Shown here piece after piece: positions 1 through 7,086 of a stretch of DNA of 29,802 nt. The notes beneath the pieces are model-generated. The model was given only the letters and a program-made list of their open reading frames with translations. It was not told the DNA's origin and did not search any database. The translations under genes and the position numbers were made by a program. This DNA comes from Neisseriaceae bacterium (GTDB taxonomy: Bacteria > Pseudomonadota > Gammaproteobacteria > Burkholderiales > Neisseriaceae): contig JASLBZ010000127.1 of assembly GCA_030146285.1 (NCBI GenBank), positions 1 through 29,802 on the forward strand, given 5' to 3'. How positions within the stretch are numbered: the first letter of the stretch is position 1; each line of letters starts with the position of its first letter.

Positions 1-313
1 TTTCATATGCACATTCATGAAAACGCCAAGAACCATAACACGAAGGGCTATTAGCCAAACAACACACTAAAATTCTGTCCAGTTATCATTTTTTTCGTTT
101 TGAATAGGTAACACTTTTTTGGCTCACACCTAACCATACAAATTGTCATTCTGGTCATTAAATTCCATGCCAAGTACAAATGTTGACACCCGTTAGCTAA
201 GAATCAGGTAAAATTAAACACAATAATCAAGTGTTTTTTAAAACCCCCTGCGGGTAGCGTGCATGGCTTGTATTTGCCTTTAACTTGGTGCATGCTTTTT
301 TTGTGAGTGATGT
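1..313. other. Intergenic leader region, no gene seen
   Basis: This A+T-rich stretch contains no credible coding region on either strand. It presumably carries the promoter and leader of the S4-domain gene that begins at 314. A TTGACA box lies at 183-188. A short G+C-rich patch near 244-253 and a GCATG/CATGC pair followed by a T run near 261-303 could form weak hairpins, but neither is a convincing terminator. Confidence 0.5.
183..214 (+). promoter_or_regulatory. Possible sigma70 promoter for the S4-domain gene
   Basis: A consensus TTGACA is at 183-188 and a TAAAAT at 209-214, but the 20-base spacer is longer than the usual 17, so the pairing is uncertain. It is the best candidate in the upstream region. 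Confidence 0.3.
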
Positions 314-988
314 ATGACTGAAAGACTGCGTTTATCCAAACGCTTAATGCAAGAAATTGACTGTTCACGCAGTGAGGCAGAACGTTATATTCTGGCGGGT
401 TTTGTGACTGTCGATCAAGATGTTATCGACTTGCCCCAACACCAAGTCAGTGATGAACAAATCATCGCTCTGGCTCACAATGCCAAACTGATTGACATTG
501 AAGACATGACTTTATTGGCCAATGCAGAGTCTTCTGAGCTGCTTTTAGACAAACACAACCATTGGCCACAAGACAGTTGCACCGAGACGCTTCTTAGCGC
601 CCACCTCCAACGCCAACAAATCTACCTTCCTTTGCCTACAGGCTGTGTTGGTTTGCAAGTTTATAGCCAAGACTGGCGAACACAGCGCAAATTGGAAGAT
701 GATGCTTACAAAATAGAACAAGAGTTTATTCTGAGCATCGACAATGCTTCTGATTTTAATTTGAACAGCATTAAAAACGCCCCCATGCTAACTCAAGCAA
801 AATTAAGTTGGCAAAATGAAGACAAAATTCGTCTTGCCATGAAAAAACCACCACAAGAATTGTTGGGGTTTTTACAGTCATTGGGTTTGAATATTATTCA
901 AGCCAAGCGCATTCGCATCGGTGGTGTGAGTTTGGGCAAAGTATCGAGCAATCAGTGGCGTTATTTGCGCATGAGCGAGCGATTTTAA
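314..988 (+). CDS. S4-domain RsuA/RluF-family pseudouridine synthase-like protein, probably inactive
   Basis: The 224-residue protein begins with an S4 RNA-binding domain (about residues 4-50: RLSKRLMQEIDCSRSEAERY, then GFVTVDQ), followed by a region that follows the RsuA/RluF fold. The C-terminal part keeps the family pattern AKRIRIGGVSLGKVSSNQWR (198-216), which matches the end of the RluF catalytic domain. The segment that should read GRLDxxSxGL reads LPLPTGCVGL (105-114), so Pro108 stands where the catalytic Asp belongs. The usual RQIRRM stretch is replaced by QELLGF (181-186). The family normally isomerises uridine in rRNA or tRNA; without the Asp, I infer binding without catalysis, or a changed role. 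The reading frame is intact and the codon use is like its neighbours, so this is not a simple pseudogene. It is a single-gene unit closed by a terminator. Confidence 0.75.
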   Translation: MTERLRLSKRLMQEIDCSRSEAERYILAGFVTVDQDVIDLPQHQVSDEQIIALAHNAKLIDIEDMTLLANAESSELLLDKHNHWPQDSCTETLLSAHLQRQQIYLPLPTGCVGLQVYSQDWRTQRKLEDDAYKIEQEFILSIDNASDFNLNSIKNAPMLTQAKLSWQNEDKIRLAMKKPPQELLGFLQSLGLNIIQAKRIRIGGVSLGKVSSNQWRYLRMSERF

Positions 989-1011
989 ACACCAGCAATC
1001 AGCACAGAGCA

Positions 1012-1050
1012 CATAAAAAAAACCCTGAAAATATCAGGGGTTTTCTTTTT
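1012..1050. terminator. Bidirectional intrinsic terminator
   Basis: The stem AAAACCCTGA / TCAGGGGTTTT has a short loop and is flanked by an A run on the left and a T-rich run on the right. It can therefore end transcription both of the S4-domain gene (plus) and of the argD-sirtuin pair (minus). Confidence 0.85.
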
Positions 1051-1081
1051 TCTGCTACGGATTGCCAACACATCTAGTCTA

Positions 1082-1762
1082 TCAGGCTGCCTGAATCAGC
1101 TTTTGAACCAACTCAGGGACGCCCTCTTTGGCTTTTTTGGCAATGATGTCAATGCCAATCAAATGCTCAGCGGGATTGGGATCAACCAAATAGCGTTGGG
1201 CACTGGCTTTTGCCTCATGGATCAAGCCTGCTGCGGGATAGACCACCATAGAAGTTCCAATGACAATCACAATATCTGCTTGTGCCACCCAATCAATGGC
1301 CGTATCAATCAAAGGCACAGCCTCACCAAACCACACAATGTCAGGGCGCATGGCAAAGCCATTTTTATCCACCAAATCGATGGGCTGGTCAATTAGCCAA
1401 TCGATGACATCATCTTCATCCGCCGTGCTTCTGAGCTTTGTCAATGAGCCATGCAAGTGCAATACCTGTTCGCTACCAGCACGCTCATGCAAATCGTCTA
1501 CGTTCTGAGTCACAATTTGCACATCATAGTATTTTGCCAACTCAACCAAGGCCAAATGAGCAGCATTGGGCATGCATTTCAATAACTGTCGTCGACGCTC
1601 ATTGTAAAAATCCAGAACCAACTGTGGATTGCGTGCAAATGCTTCAGGTGTTGCCACATCTTGAACGCGGTGACCTTCCCACAAACCATCAGAATCACGA
1701 AATGTTTTTAAACCACTGTCCGCACTGATGCCCGCGCCCGTTAAGACCACGCACTTTTTCAT
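1082..1762 (-). CDS. cobB: NAD-dependent protein deacylase (sirtuin, CobB type)
   Basis: Sirtuins remove acyl groups from protein lysines while consuming NAD+. The nucleotide-binding GAGIS is at residues 9-13, QNVDDLHERAG at 86-96 and the catalytic His in HLHG at 104. Tyr53 and Arg56 in FYNERRR form the YxxR pair that marks sirtuins able to bind succinyl or malonyl groups, as in E. coli CobB. The zinc-binding cysteine tetrad is absent between the catalytic His and RPDIVWFGE, so this is a zinc-free form. I chose the ATG at 1762 (226 residues) because the first strand, KCVVLTGAG, then begins at residue 3, as is usual; it lies 10 bases after the argD stop but has no clear ribosome binding site. 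ATG codons at 1786 and 1783, inside argD, are alternatives. The last codons, Gln-Ala-Ala-stop, are encoded by a DNA uptake sequence. Confidence 0.88.
   Translation of the reverse strand: MKKCVVLTGAGISADSGLKTFRDSDGLWEGHRVQDVATPEAFARNPQLVLDFYNERRRQLLKCMPNAAHLALVELAKYYDVQIVTQNVDDLHERAGSEQVLHLHGSLTKLRSTADEDDVIDWLIDQPIDLVDKNGFAMRPDIVWFGEAVPLIDTAIDWVAQADIVIVIGTSMVVYPAAGLIHEAKASAQRYLVDPNPAEHLIGIDIIAKKAKEGVPELVQKLIQAA
1084..1095 (+). repeat. DNA uptake sequence, Simonsiella dialect (12/12)
   Basis: AGGCTGCCTGAA on the plus strand, overlapping the last codons of the sirtuin gene, where the minus strand reads Gln-Ala-Ala-stop. These sites promote species-preferred DNA uptake in competent Neisseriaceae. 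Confidence 0.8.
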
Positions 1763-1772
1763 CTTGTTGTTT

Positions 1773-2993
1773 TTAGAGCACATCATTCGGTTTCTCATCT
1801 GCCACAGCATGCTGATTAACAAACTCAATCACCGCAGCATTCAAACGTTGCAATCCTTCAGCAATGTCTTCATCGGTAATCAACAAACTAGGTGCCAATC
1901 GAATCACCACACCACCCGCACTTAAAACCATCACGCCATGTTCAAGTGCCAATGCAAGCAATTCACCAATGTATGGCTGGTATTGTTTGGCCAAAACAGC
2001 GCCCATCAACATGCCCATACCACGCACTTGTGTAAAGACACCTGTTCGCAGTCCCATTTCAGTGAGACCATCCATGAGTTTTTGACTTTGTTCGTTGGCA
2101 AAAGCCAATGTTGATTCTCGCGAGATAATTTCAAATGCTTTGTTCGCCACCGCACAAGCCAAAGGATTACCACCAAAAGTAGAACCATGCGTGCCTACCG
2201 AAAAGCTTGGTGCAATTTTATCTGTTGTGAAAATGGCACCGATTGGAAAGCCTGAACCCAGTGCCTTGGCACTGGAGACAATATCTGGAACAACACCAGA
2301 ATGCTCATACGCGAATAATTTACCAGTCCGGCCCATGCCTGTTTGTACTTCATCAAAAACCAACAACGCATCATATTGCGTACACAATTGACGAGCGGCT
2401 TTTAAAAATTCGAATGTTGCAGGCAAAACACCACTTTCACCTTGAATTGGCTCAATAATCACAGCACAGGTTTTCTCACTGATGGCATTTGCCAATGCAT
2501 CAACATCATTAAATGCAATGTGAGTAATGCCTTGTGGCAATGGTCCAAAACCTTCTTGGTATTTGGGCTGCCCACCAACACTGACTGTAAACAAGGTTCT
2601 ACCGTGAAAGCCATTCACACAGGCGATAATCTCATTTTTTTCCGAACCAAAATGATCACTTGCGTATTTTCTTGCCAGTTTTAAGGCTGCTTCATTGGCC
2701 TCCGCGCCAGAGTTACAGAAAAAAACCTTATCCGCAAATGTATGTTTAACAATCTGTTCAGCCAATTGTTGTGCAGGCTCTGTCGTGTATAGATTAGAGA
2801 CATGCCACAATTTTTGCGCTTGATCGGTTAAAGCTGCCACCAACTCAGGATGGCAATGCCCCAAAGCATTGACAGCGATACCGCCAGACAAATCAATGTA
2901 TTCTTTGTTTTGGGTATCAATAACACGGCTGCCCAAAGCCGACTGAGGAATCATGGGTGCAAAACTAAAATTGGGAATAAAATGTTCGTTCAT
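1773..2993 (-). CDS. argD: Acetylornithine aminotransferase (class III, PLP-dependent)
   Basis: ArgD transfers the amino group from glutamate to N-acetylglutamate semialdehyde in arginine synthesis, and in many bacteria also serves the succinyl-diaminopimelate step of lysine synthesis. The 406-residue length is normal. Visible motifs are the phosphate-binding SGAEANEAA (95-103), NGFHGRT (127-133), the pyridine-nitrogen-binding Asp214 in FDEVQTGMGRTG and the Schiff-base Lys243 in SSAKALGSG, with the conserved THGSTFGGNP further on. AGGA lies 13 bases before the ATG, which is rather far. It is the first gene of a two-gene unit with the sirtuin. The closely related AstC and ornithine aminotransferases are possible, but there are no catabolic neighbours, so ArgD is the best call. 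Confidence 0.93.
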   Translation of the reverse strand: MNEHFIPNFSFAPMIPQSALGSRVIDTQNKEYIDLSGGIAVNALGHCHPELVAALTDQAQKLWHVSNLYTTEPAQQLAEQIVKHTFADKVFFCNSGAEANEAALKLARKYASDHFGSEKNEIIACVNGFHGRTLFTVSVGGQPKYQEGFGPLPQGITHIAFNDVDALANAISEKTCAVIIEPIQGESGVLPATFEFLKAARQLCTQYDALLVFDEVQTGMGRTGKLFAYEHSGVVPDIVSSAKALGSGFPIGAIFTTDKIAPSFSVGTHGSTFGGNPLACAVANKAFEIISRESTLAFANEQSQKLMDGLTEMGLRTGVFTQVRGMGMLMGAVLAKQYQPYIGELLALALEHGVMVLSAGGVVIRLAPSLLITDEDIAEGLQRLNAAVIEFVNQHAVADEKPNDVL

Positions 2994-3056
2994 TTTCTAT
3001 TAATCGTCCTGATGCAGTATTTTTCTAAGCCAACTGAATGTTAATGAGGTCAGTAT

Positions 3057-3091
3057 TACCATTTAATGGTAGCACCATTTAATGACATGGT
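3057..3091. promoter_or_regulatory. Palindrome and 16-base-spaced direct repeat upstream of argD, operator candidate
   Basis: TACCATT-T-AATGGTA (3057-3071) is a perfect inverted repeat of seven bases with a one-base centre. Its half ACCATTTAATG (3058-3068) recurs exactly at 3074-3084, 16 bases on, and the second copy runs into an ACCAT/ATGGT pair ending at 3091. It lies 64-98 bases before the argD start, where a repressor could act. It does not match the ArgR box well. Confidence 0.4.
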
Positions 3092-3231
3092 TGCACAAAC
3101 ACACAATTATTTTGTGGGCTTTAGCCTCTTTTGCCTGGCCATCTTTACAAATCTAAACATACAAAAATATGGCTTTCGGTTAAAATCCCCTACGCACCAT
3201 ATTGTTACCGGCCATTAACTGACTCAGACAT

Positions 3232-3259
3232 TTGTTATCCATGTAAAATTTTATATAGA
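3232..3259 (+). promoter_or_regulatory. Probable sigma70 promoter for the PbpG-like gene
   Basis: TTGTTA (3232-3237) and TATAGA (3254-3259) are separated by 16 bases. Transcription would begin near 3266, giving a leader of about 54 bases with the ribosome binding site AGAGAAG before the ATG. Confidence 0.5.
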
Positions 3260-3319
3260 CAATAGCGCAAATGCACAGTAAATTATAATTATGCTTACTT
3301 CATAAAAAGAGAAGATTTA

Positions 3320-4273
3320 ATGATCACAAAAAATCCTCAAACTTTTAAAAAAGTTTTGTTGTCATTTGGCATGGGTTTAATGCTATCGATTAGCGCTCCT
3401 AGTTTCGCCGATGATTTAGATGTATTGGGTCAATTTCTAGACAATAATCTAAAAACCCAAGATGACCCCATTGCACAAATTGTTCAATCTCAACGCTTGA
3501 ACGATCTTCCAGCACAAACGGCTAAAATTGGCCCTCAATTATCGTCTCAATCAGCCTTGATTATTAATGATCGCACTGGTGAGATTTTATACCAAAAAAA
3601 CGTTCACTCGGTTCGCTCTATTGCTTCCATCTCTAAATTGGTTAGCGCGATGGTGATTTTGGATTCACATCCTGACATGAACGAAAATATCACCATTACA
3701 GAAGCTGAAATTGATCGCTTAAAAGGCACATCAAGCCGTTTGACTGTGGGCACAACACTAACCCGTGGTGAACTGTTTCATTTGGGCTTAATGAGCAGTG
3801 AAAACCGCGCCATCCACGCCATGGCTCGAACCTACCCTGGCGGCATGAATGCTTTTTTAGCGCAAATGAACCGCAAAGTCGCTAGTCTTGGCATGAGTCA
3901 AACACGCTTTTATGATCCAACCGGTTTAGACCCACGCAATGTATCGACTGCCAATGACTTGGCGCTATTGGTTAAGTTTGCTAAAGATTACCCGCAAATC
4001 AAATACCACAGCACAGCCAACTCAGGTTCTGCCATCACCAGCAGTGGCAAGGTTCAAAACTATGCCAACTCAAACATGTTGGTTCGAGAAGGCAAATGGA
4101 ATATCGATTTGCAAAAAACAGGTTACATTCGTGAGTCTGGCCGCTCTATGGTTGTCAGCGCCACCATTCAAGGTGAGCCCATGACCATTGTCCTATTGAA
4201 TTCACCGACCTCAGTTACCCGTGCGAATGATGCACGCAGCCTTATGTCTTGGGTAGGTCAACGCACTTTGTAA
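3320..4273 (+). CDS. pbpG: D-alanyl-D-alanine endopeptidase, PbpG/PBP7-like (peptidase S11)
   Basis: This is a periplasmic low-molecular-weight penicillin-binding protein; the family cuts D-Ala-meso-DAP crosslinks in murein during growth and remodelling. Residues 1-30 are a Sec signal peptide (basic start, hydrophobic core, cleavage after SFA). The three active-site motifs are present: SxxK at 103-106 (SISK), SxN at 160-162 (SEN) and KTG at 266-268. The length of 317 residues is close to E. coli PBP7 and shorter than DacA-type carboxypeptidases, and no C-terminal amphipathic anchor is seen. AGAGAAG precedes the ATG at good distance. It stands alone, with its own promoter and a strong terminator. 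A carboxypeptidase activity cannot be ruled out from sequence. Confidence 0.88.
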   Translation: MITKNPQTFKKVLLSFGMGLMLSISAPSFADDLDVLGQFLDNNLKTQDDPIAQIVQSQRLNDLPAQTAKIGPQLSSQSALIINDRTGEILYQKNVHSVRSIASISKLVSAMVILDSHPDMNENITITEAEIDRLKGTSSRLTVGTTLTRGELFHLGLMSSENRAIHAMARTYPGGMNAFLAQMNRKVASLGMSQTRFYDPTGLDPRNVSTANDLALLVKFAKDYPQIKYHSTANSGSAITSSGKVQNYANSNMLVREGKWNIDLQKTGYIRESGRSMVVSATIQGEPMTIVLLNSPTSVTRANDARSLMSWVGQRTL

Positions 4274-4298
4274 TCCTATATACATTCATTAAAATCAT

Positions 4299-4339
4299 AT
4301 AAAGCATACAAAATATTCAATTTTGTATGCTTTATTTTT
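4299..4339 (+). terminator. Strong intrinsic terminator after the PbpG-like gene
   Basis: Sixteen-base perfect arms (4299-4314 and 4320-4335) with a five-base loop, followed directly by a T run. The stem is A+T-rich but long. Confidence 0.88.
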
Positions 4340-4382
4340 GTATATACTCATGCCATACACATGATCACACAGGAGCAGTCTC

Positions 4383-5210
4383 ATGTCTTTGAGCATCAAT
4401 CAATCTTTTTATCCAAGAGCAACCAGTGACGGTGCTGGCGTTAAACTATCACGCATTATTGACAGTCGCTCTTACGCCATGACCAACCCTTTTGTTATGT
4501 TGGACTTATTCGATAACGAGCATGCAGATGATTATATCGCTGGCTTTCCAAGTCACCCACACAAAGGCTTTGATACGATTACCTTTATGCTGTCTGGCAA
4601 AATGACCCACCAAGACAGCTTGGGCAATCAAAAAACCATCGGCCAACACCAAGTACAATGGATGCGAACCAACAGTGGCATCATCCACAGTGAAATGCCT
4701 GAACAAACCGAAGGGAAACTGCGCGGTTTTCAATTCTGGTTAAACATTCCTGCTGCTGATAAGCACAAACAGCCCGAATACATTGAGTACGATAGCCTTG
4801 TGCAAACCACACCATTGAACAACACACTGCGTGTGATTGCAGGGCAATACCAAAACGCACACACACCCTATCAACCGGCACACACCCAAGCCAATATTGT
4901 GTACATTGATGCCAAACAATCTGAAGCCATTTCATTTACCATCCCCAAAAACCATCAGGTTCTGGTCTATTTGCTTTCAGGCAGCCTAAGTGTTCTGGGG
5001 GAAAAACTGCAGCAACCGACATTACTGTCATTTCATCTGTCCAATATTGACGAATCATTAACGTTAAACCTAGATCAGGACAGTGAATGTTTGGTATTTC
5101 ACGCTCAACCCATTGATGAGCCCATGATTCAACACGGTCCTTTTGTAATGAATACCCAAGAAGAAATCACGCAAGCCATCAACGACTACCGTCACGGCAA
5201 CTTTGTTTAA
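4383..5210 (+). CDS. Pirin family protein (bicupin)
   Basis: The 275-residue protein carries the N-terminal pirin cupin: SHPHKGFDTIT with His58 and His60, and GIIHSEMP with His102 and Glu104, the four residues that bind iron in human pirin. A second, less conserved cupin with the pirin C-terminal pattern (LVFHAQPIDEPMIQHGPFVMN) covers roughly residues 165-265. Bacterial pirins are cytoplasmic; some, like YhhW, show quercetin dioxygenase activity, but the natural substrate is generally unknown and I infer none here. The ribosome binding site AGGAG is nine bases before the ATG. It sits alone between two hairpins. A DNA uptake sequence lies within it at 4976-4987. Confidence 0.9.
   Translation: MSLSINQSFYPRATSDGAGVKLSRIIDSRSYAMTNPFVMLDLFDNEHADDYIAGFPSHPHKGFDTITFMLSGKMTHQDSLGNQKTIGQHQVQWMRTNSGIIHSEMPEQTEGKLRGFQFWLNIPAADKHKQPEYIEYDSLVQTTPLNNTLRVIAGQYQNAHTPYQPAHTQANIVYIDAKQSEAISFTIPKNHQVLVYLLSGSLSVLGEKLQQPTLLSFHLSNIDESLTLNLDQDSECLVFHAQPIDEPMIQHGPFVMNTQEEITQAINDYRHGNFV
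4976..4987 (-). repeat. DNA uptake sequence, Simonsiella dialect (12/12)
   Basis: AGGCTGCCTGAA on the minus strand, inside the pirin gene, where the plus strand encodes Leu-Ser-Gly-Ser-Leu. Confidence 0.75.
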
Positions 5211-5219
5211 TGTACAATA

Positions 5220-5284
5220 TGTCTAATATTTAATGTATTTTTAATATTTTCTTTAAGAAAATGAAAATATATTAAATTTAGACA
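5220..5284 (+). terminator. Long A+T-rich hairpin between pirin and leuC, possible terminator
   Basis: The ends TGTCTA (5220-5225) and TAGACA (5279-5284) pair exactly, and the inner 25 or so bases on each side are imperfectly complementary around a TTTAA centre. There is no T run after it. It may stop or slow pirin transcripts ahead of the leuC promoter. Confidence 0.4.
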
Positions 5285-5292
5285 CATTATAC

Positions 5293-5321
5293 TTGTCAAT
5301 TCGACAAACTGAGCATACTAT
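5293..5321 (+). promoter_or_regulatory. leuC promoter with a palindrome over the -35 box
   Basis: TTGTCA (5293-5298), a 17-base spacer and TACTAT (5316-5321) make a good sigma70 promoter. The palindrome TTGTC-AATTC-GACAA (5293-5307) covers the -35 box, a position that suits a repressor or activator site. The predicted leader is about 40 bases and has no leucine-rich leader peptide, so classical attenuation is unlikely. Confidence 0.6.
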
Positions 5322-5367
5322 AGACCCACTCTTTTTTTGTATTTCTATAATAACAATGGGCAAAAAT

Positions 5368-6777
5368 ATGTCAGCACAAACACTCTACGATAAACTTTGG
5401 AATTCTCACGTGGTTCGTGAAGAAGAGGACGGCACCGTTCTTTTGTATATCGATCGCCATTTGGTACACGAGGTCACCAGTCCACAGGCCTTTGAAGGTT
5501 TAAAAATCAACGAACGACCTTTGTGGCGCAAAGACAGTATTGTGGCGACTGCTGACCACAACACCCCGACAAACCATTGGGATCAAGGCATTCTGGATCC
5601 CATTTCAAAACTACAAGTAGATACTTTAGACAACAACATGACCGAATTTGGTTCTTTGGCTTATTTCCCGTTCAAGGACAAAGGCCAAGGCATTGTGCAT
5701 GTTATGGGCCCTGAACAAGGCGCCACCTTACCAGGCATGACCGTTGTGTGTGGCGACTCCCATACATCAACACACGGTGCTTTTGGTGCACTGGCTCACG
5801 GCATTGGCACATCCGAAGTTGAACATGTTATGGCAACGCAATGCATTACTGCTAAAAAATCACAGTCGATGCTAATTCGTGTGAATGGTCAATTAAAACC
5901 ACATGTCACCGCCAAAGATGTTGCATTGTATGTGATTGGACAAATCGGAACTGCTGGCGGCACGGGTTATGCCATTGAGTTTGCTGGCGAAGCCATACAA
6001 AGCCTTAGCATGGAAGGCCGCATGACATTGTGCAATATGGCCATCGAAGCCGGTGCCCGCTCAGGTTTAATCGCAGTGGATGACAAAACCATTGACTATG
6101 TTAAAGGTCTCCCTTTCGCACCCCAAGCCCAAGATTGGGAACAAGCTGTTGCCTACTGGAAAACCTTGGTATCAGATGCAGATGCTGTGTTTGATAAAAC
6201 CTTAGACTTCAATGCCAGTGACATTGAACCGCAAGTAACGTGGGGCACTTCACCTGAAATGGTTGTGGATGTGAATGGCATGGTACCAAACCCTGACAAT
6301 GAACCCGATCCAGTGAAAAAAGAAAGCATCCAACGGGCATTAAACTACATGGGCTTGGTAGCGGATACCCCCATTAGTGACATTGCTGTGGATGTTGTGT
6401 TTATCGGTTCTTGCACCAACAGTCGCATTGAAGACTTGCGTGCAGCAGCAGCCGTTGCCAAAGGACACACCAAAGCCGACTCAGTTAAGTATGCTTTGGT
6501 TGTACCCGGTTCAGGCTTGGTAAAAGAACAAGCGGAACAAGAAGGACTGGATCAAATTTTTATCCAAGCAGGATTTGAATGGCGTGAACCGGGCTGCTCT
6601 ATGTGCTTGGCAATGAATGCAGACAAACTAGAGCCAGGTGAGCGTTGCGCTTCGACATCAAACCGCAACTTCGAAGGCAGACAAGGCAATGGCGGTAAAA
6701 CCCATCTGGTTAGCCCGGCCATGGCAGCAACTGCCGCCATTACAGGTTACTTTAAAGATGTTCGCAATATTATTTAA
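5368..6777 (+). CDS. leuC: 3-isopropylmalate dehydratase large subunit
   Basis: With LeuD it converts 2-isopropylmalate to 3-isopropylmalate in leucine synthesis, using a [4Fe-4S] cluster as in aconitase. The cluster ligands are Cys349 (in GSCTNSRIEDLR), Cys410 and Cys413 (in PGCSMCLAMN). N-terminal landmarks are LYIDRHLVHEVTSPQAF and DHNTPT, and the C-terminal TSNRNFEGRQG is present. The frame is open upstream to 5293, but that start would lie on the promoter, so I chose ATG 5368 (MSAQTLYDKLW), which gives 469 residues against about 466 in E. coli. The ATG at 5356 is an in-frame alternative. It heads the cluster leuC, lipoprotein, leuD, leuB. Confidence 0.97.
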   Translation: MSAQTLYDKLWNSHVVREEEDGTVLLYIDRHLVHEVTSPQAFEGLKINERPLWRKDSIVATADHNTPTNHWDQGILDPISKLQVDTLDNNMTEFGSLAYFPFKDKGQGIVHVMGPEQGATLPGMTVVCGDSHTSTHGAFGALAHGIGTSEVEHVMATQCITAKKSQSMLIRVNGQLKPHVTAKDVALYVIGQIGTAGGTGYAIEFAGEAIQSLSMEGRMTLCNMAIEAGARSGLIAVDDKTIDYVKGLPFAPQAQDWEQAVAYWKTLVSDADAVFDKTLDFNASDIEPQVTWGTSPEMVVDVNGMVPNPDNEPDPVKKESIQRALNYMGLVADTPISDIAVDVVFIGSCTNSRIEDLRAAAAVAKGHTKADSVKYALVVPGSGLVKEQAEQEGLDQIFIQAGFEWREPGCSMCLAMNADKLEPGERCASTSNRNFEGRQGNGGKTHLVSPAMAATAAITGYFKDVRNII

Positions 6778-6796
6778 GAAAATTCAATGAATTCAT

Positions 6797-6824
6797 TTGA
6801 ATCTGTATGAATTTTAAATATAAT
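6797..6824 (+). promoter_or_regulatory. Internal promoter before the entericidin-like gene
   Basis: TTGAAT (6797-6802) and a perfect TATAAT (6819-6824) with a 16-base spacer lie between leuC and the small lipoprotein gene. Transcription would begin near 6831. It can supply the lipoprotein and possibly leuD-leuB independently of the leuC promoter. Confidence 0.65.
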
Positions 6825-6874
6825 CATTAGGCATTGTTAAACTTTTAATAGATTCACTTCTTAAGGACATGAAA

Positions 6875-6997
6875 ATGAAAAAAATCGTATTGTTGGTTAT
6901 TGCTTCTGTTGCCATCTTAGCTGGTTGCAACACCGTTGCTGGCGCTGGTAAAGACATCCAACGTGGTGGCGAAGCCATTGAGCGCGTAGCCAATTAA
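6875..6997 (+). CDS. Entericidin A/B-type small lipoprotein
   Basis: This 40-residue gene encodes a classic small lipoprotein: MKK, a hydrophobic stretch, then the lipobox LAGC with Cys18 as the lipidation site, followed by NTVAGAGKDIQRGGEAIERVAN. The pattern N-T-x-x-G-x-G-x-D-I-Q-x-G-G-x-A-I is that of the entericidin family, whose founding members in E. coli form a toxin-antidote pair; many relatives elsewhere are lone and of unknown role. I chose the ATG at 6875, as AAGGA at 6863-6867 is seven bases before it; the ATG at 6869 is too close to that site. It has its own strong promoter and is followed by a hairpin. No second entericidin gene is seen nearby. Confidence 0.87.
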   Translation: MKKIVLLVIASVAILAGCNTVAGAGKDIQRGGEAIERVAN

Positions 6998-7000
6998 GCC

Positions 7001-7045
7001 TTTGCCTCAGTCGGTCATGCACTTTGCTTGGCTTGCTGAGGCAAA
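7001..7045 (+). other. Hairpin between the entericidin-like gene and leuD
   Basis: TTTGCCTCAG (7001-7010) and CTGAGGCAAA (7036-7045) are perfect ten-base arms around a 25-base loop, beginning three bases after the lipoprotein stop codon. No T run follows, so it may protect the 3' end of the small mRNA or partially stop transcription rather than be a full terminator. Confidence 0.55.
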
Positions 7046-7086
7046 CAATATGTCCTTTTAAAAGTACACAATGCAATAGGTATAAC

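Larger units (their letters stand above)
2994..3319. other. Divergent intergenic region between argD and the PbpG-like gene
   Basis: This 326-base stretch has no credible gene. It holds the argD promoter region with a palindrome and direct repeats at 3057-3091, a small inverted repeat CACAA/TTGTG at 3102-3116, and a likely promoter for the downstream gene at 3232-3259. The remaining part (about 3120-3230) shows nothing I can name. Confidence 0.6.

Noticed and set aside
17..60. End of an upstream gene at the left edge
   Set aside because: No frame here shows codon patterns or a terminator that would mark the end of a gene.
3057..3091. CRISPR or tandem-repeat array upstream of argD
   Set aside because: There are only two copies of an 11-base unit; no array, no spacers and no cas genes.
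5293..5367. Extended N-terminus of leuC
   Set aside because: The 25 extra codons lie over the leuC promoter (TTGTCA-17-TACTAT) and have no counterpart in LeuC homologues, which begin near MSAQTLYDKLW.
6797..7045. Full entericidin toxin-antidote pair
   Set aside because: Only one small lipoprotein gene is present; no second one with similar signal is found in the neighbouring gaps.
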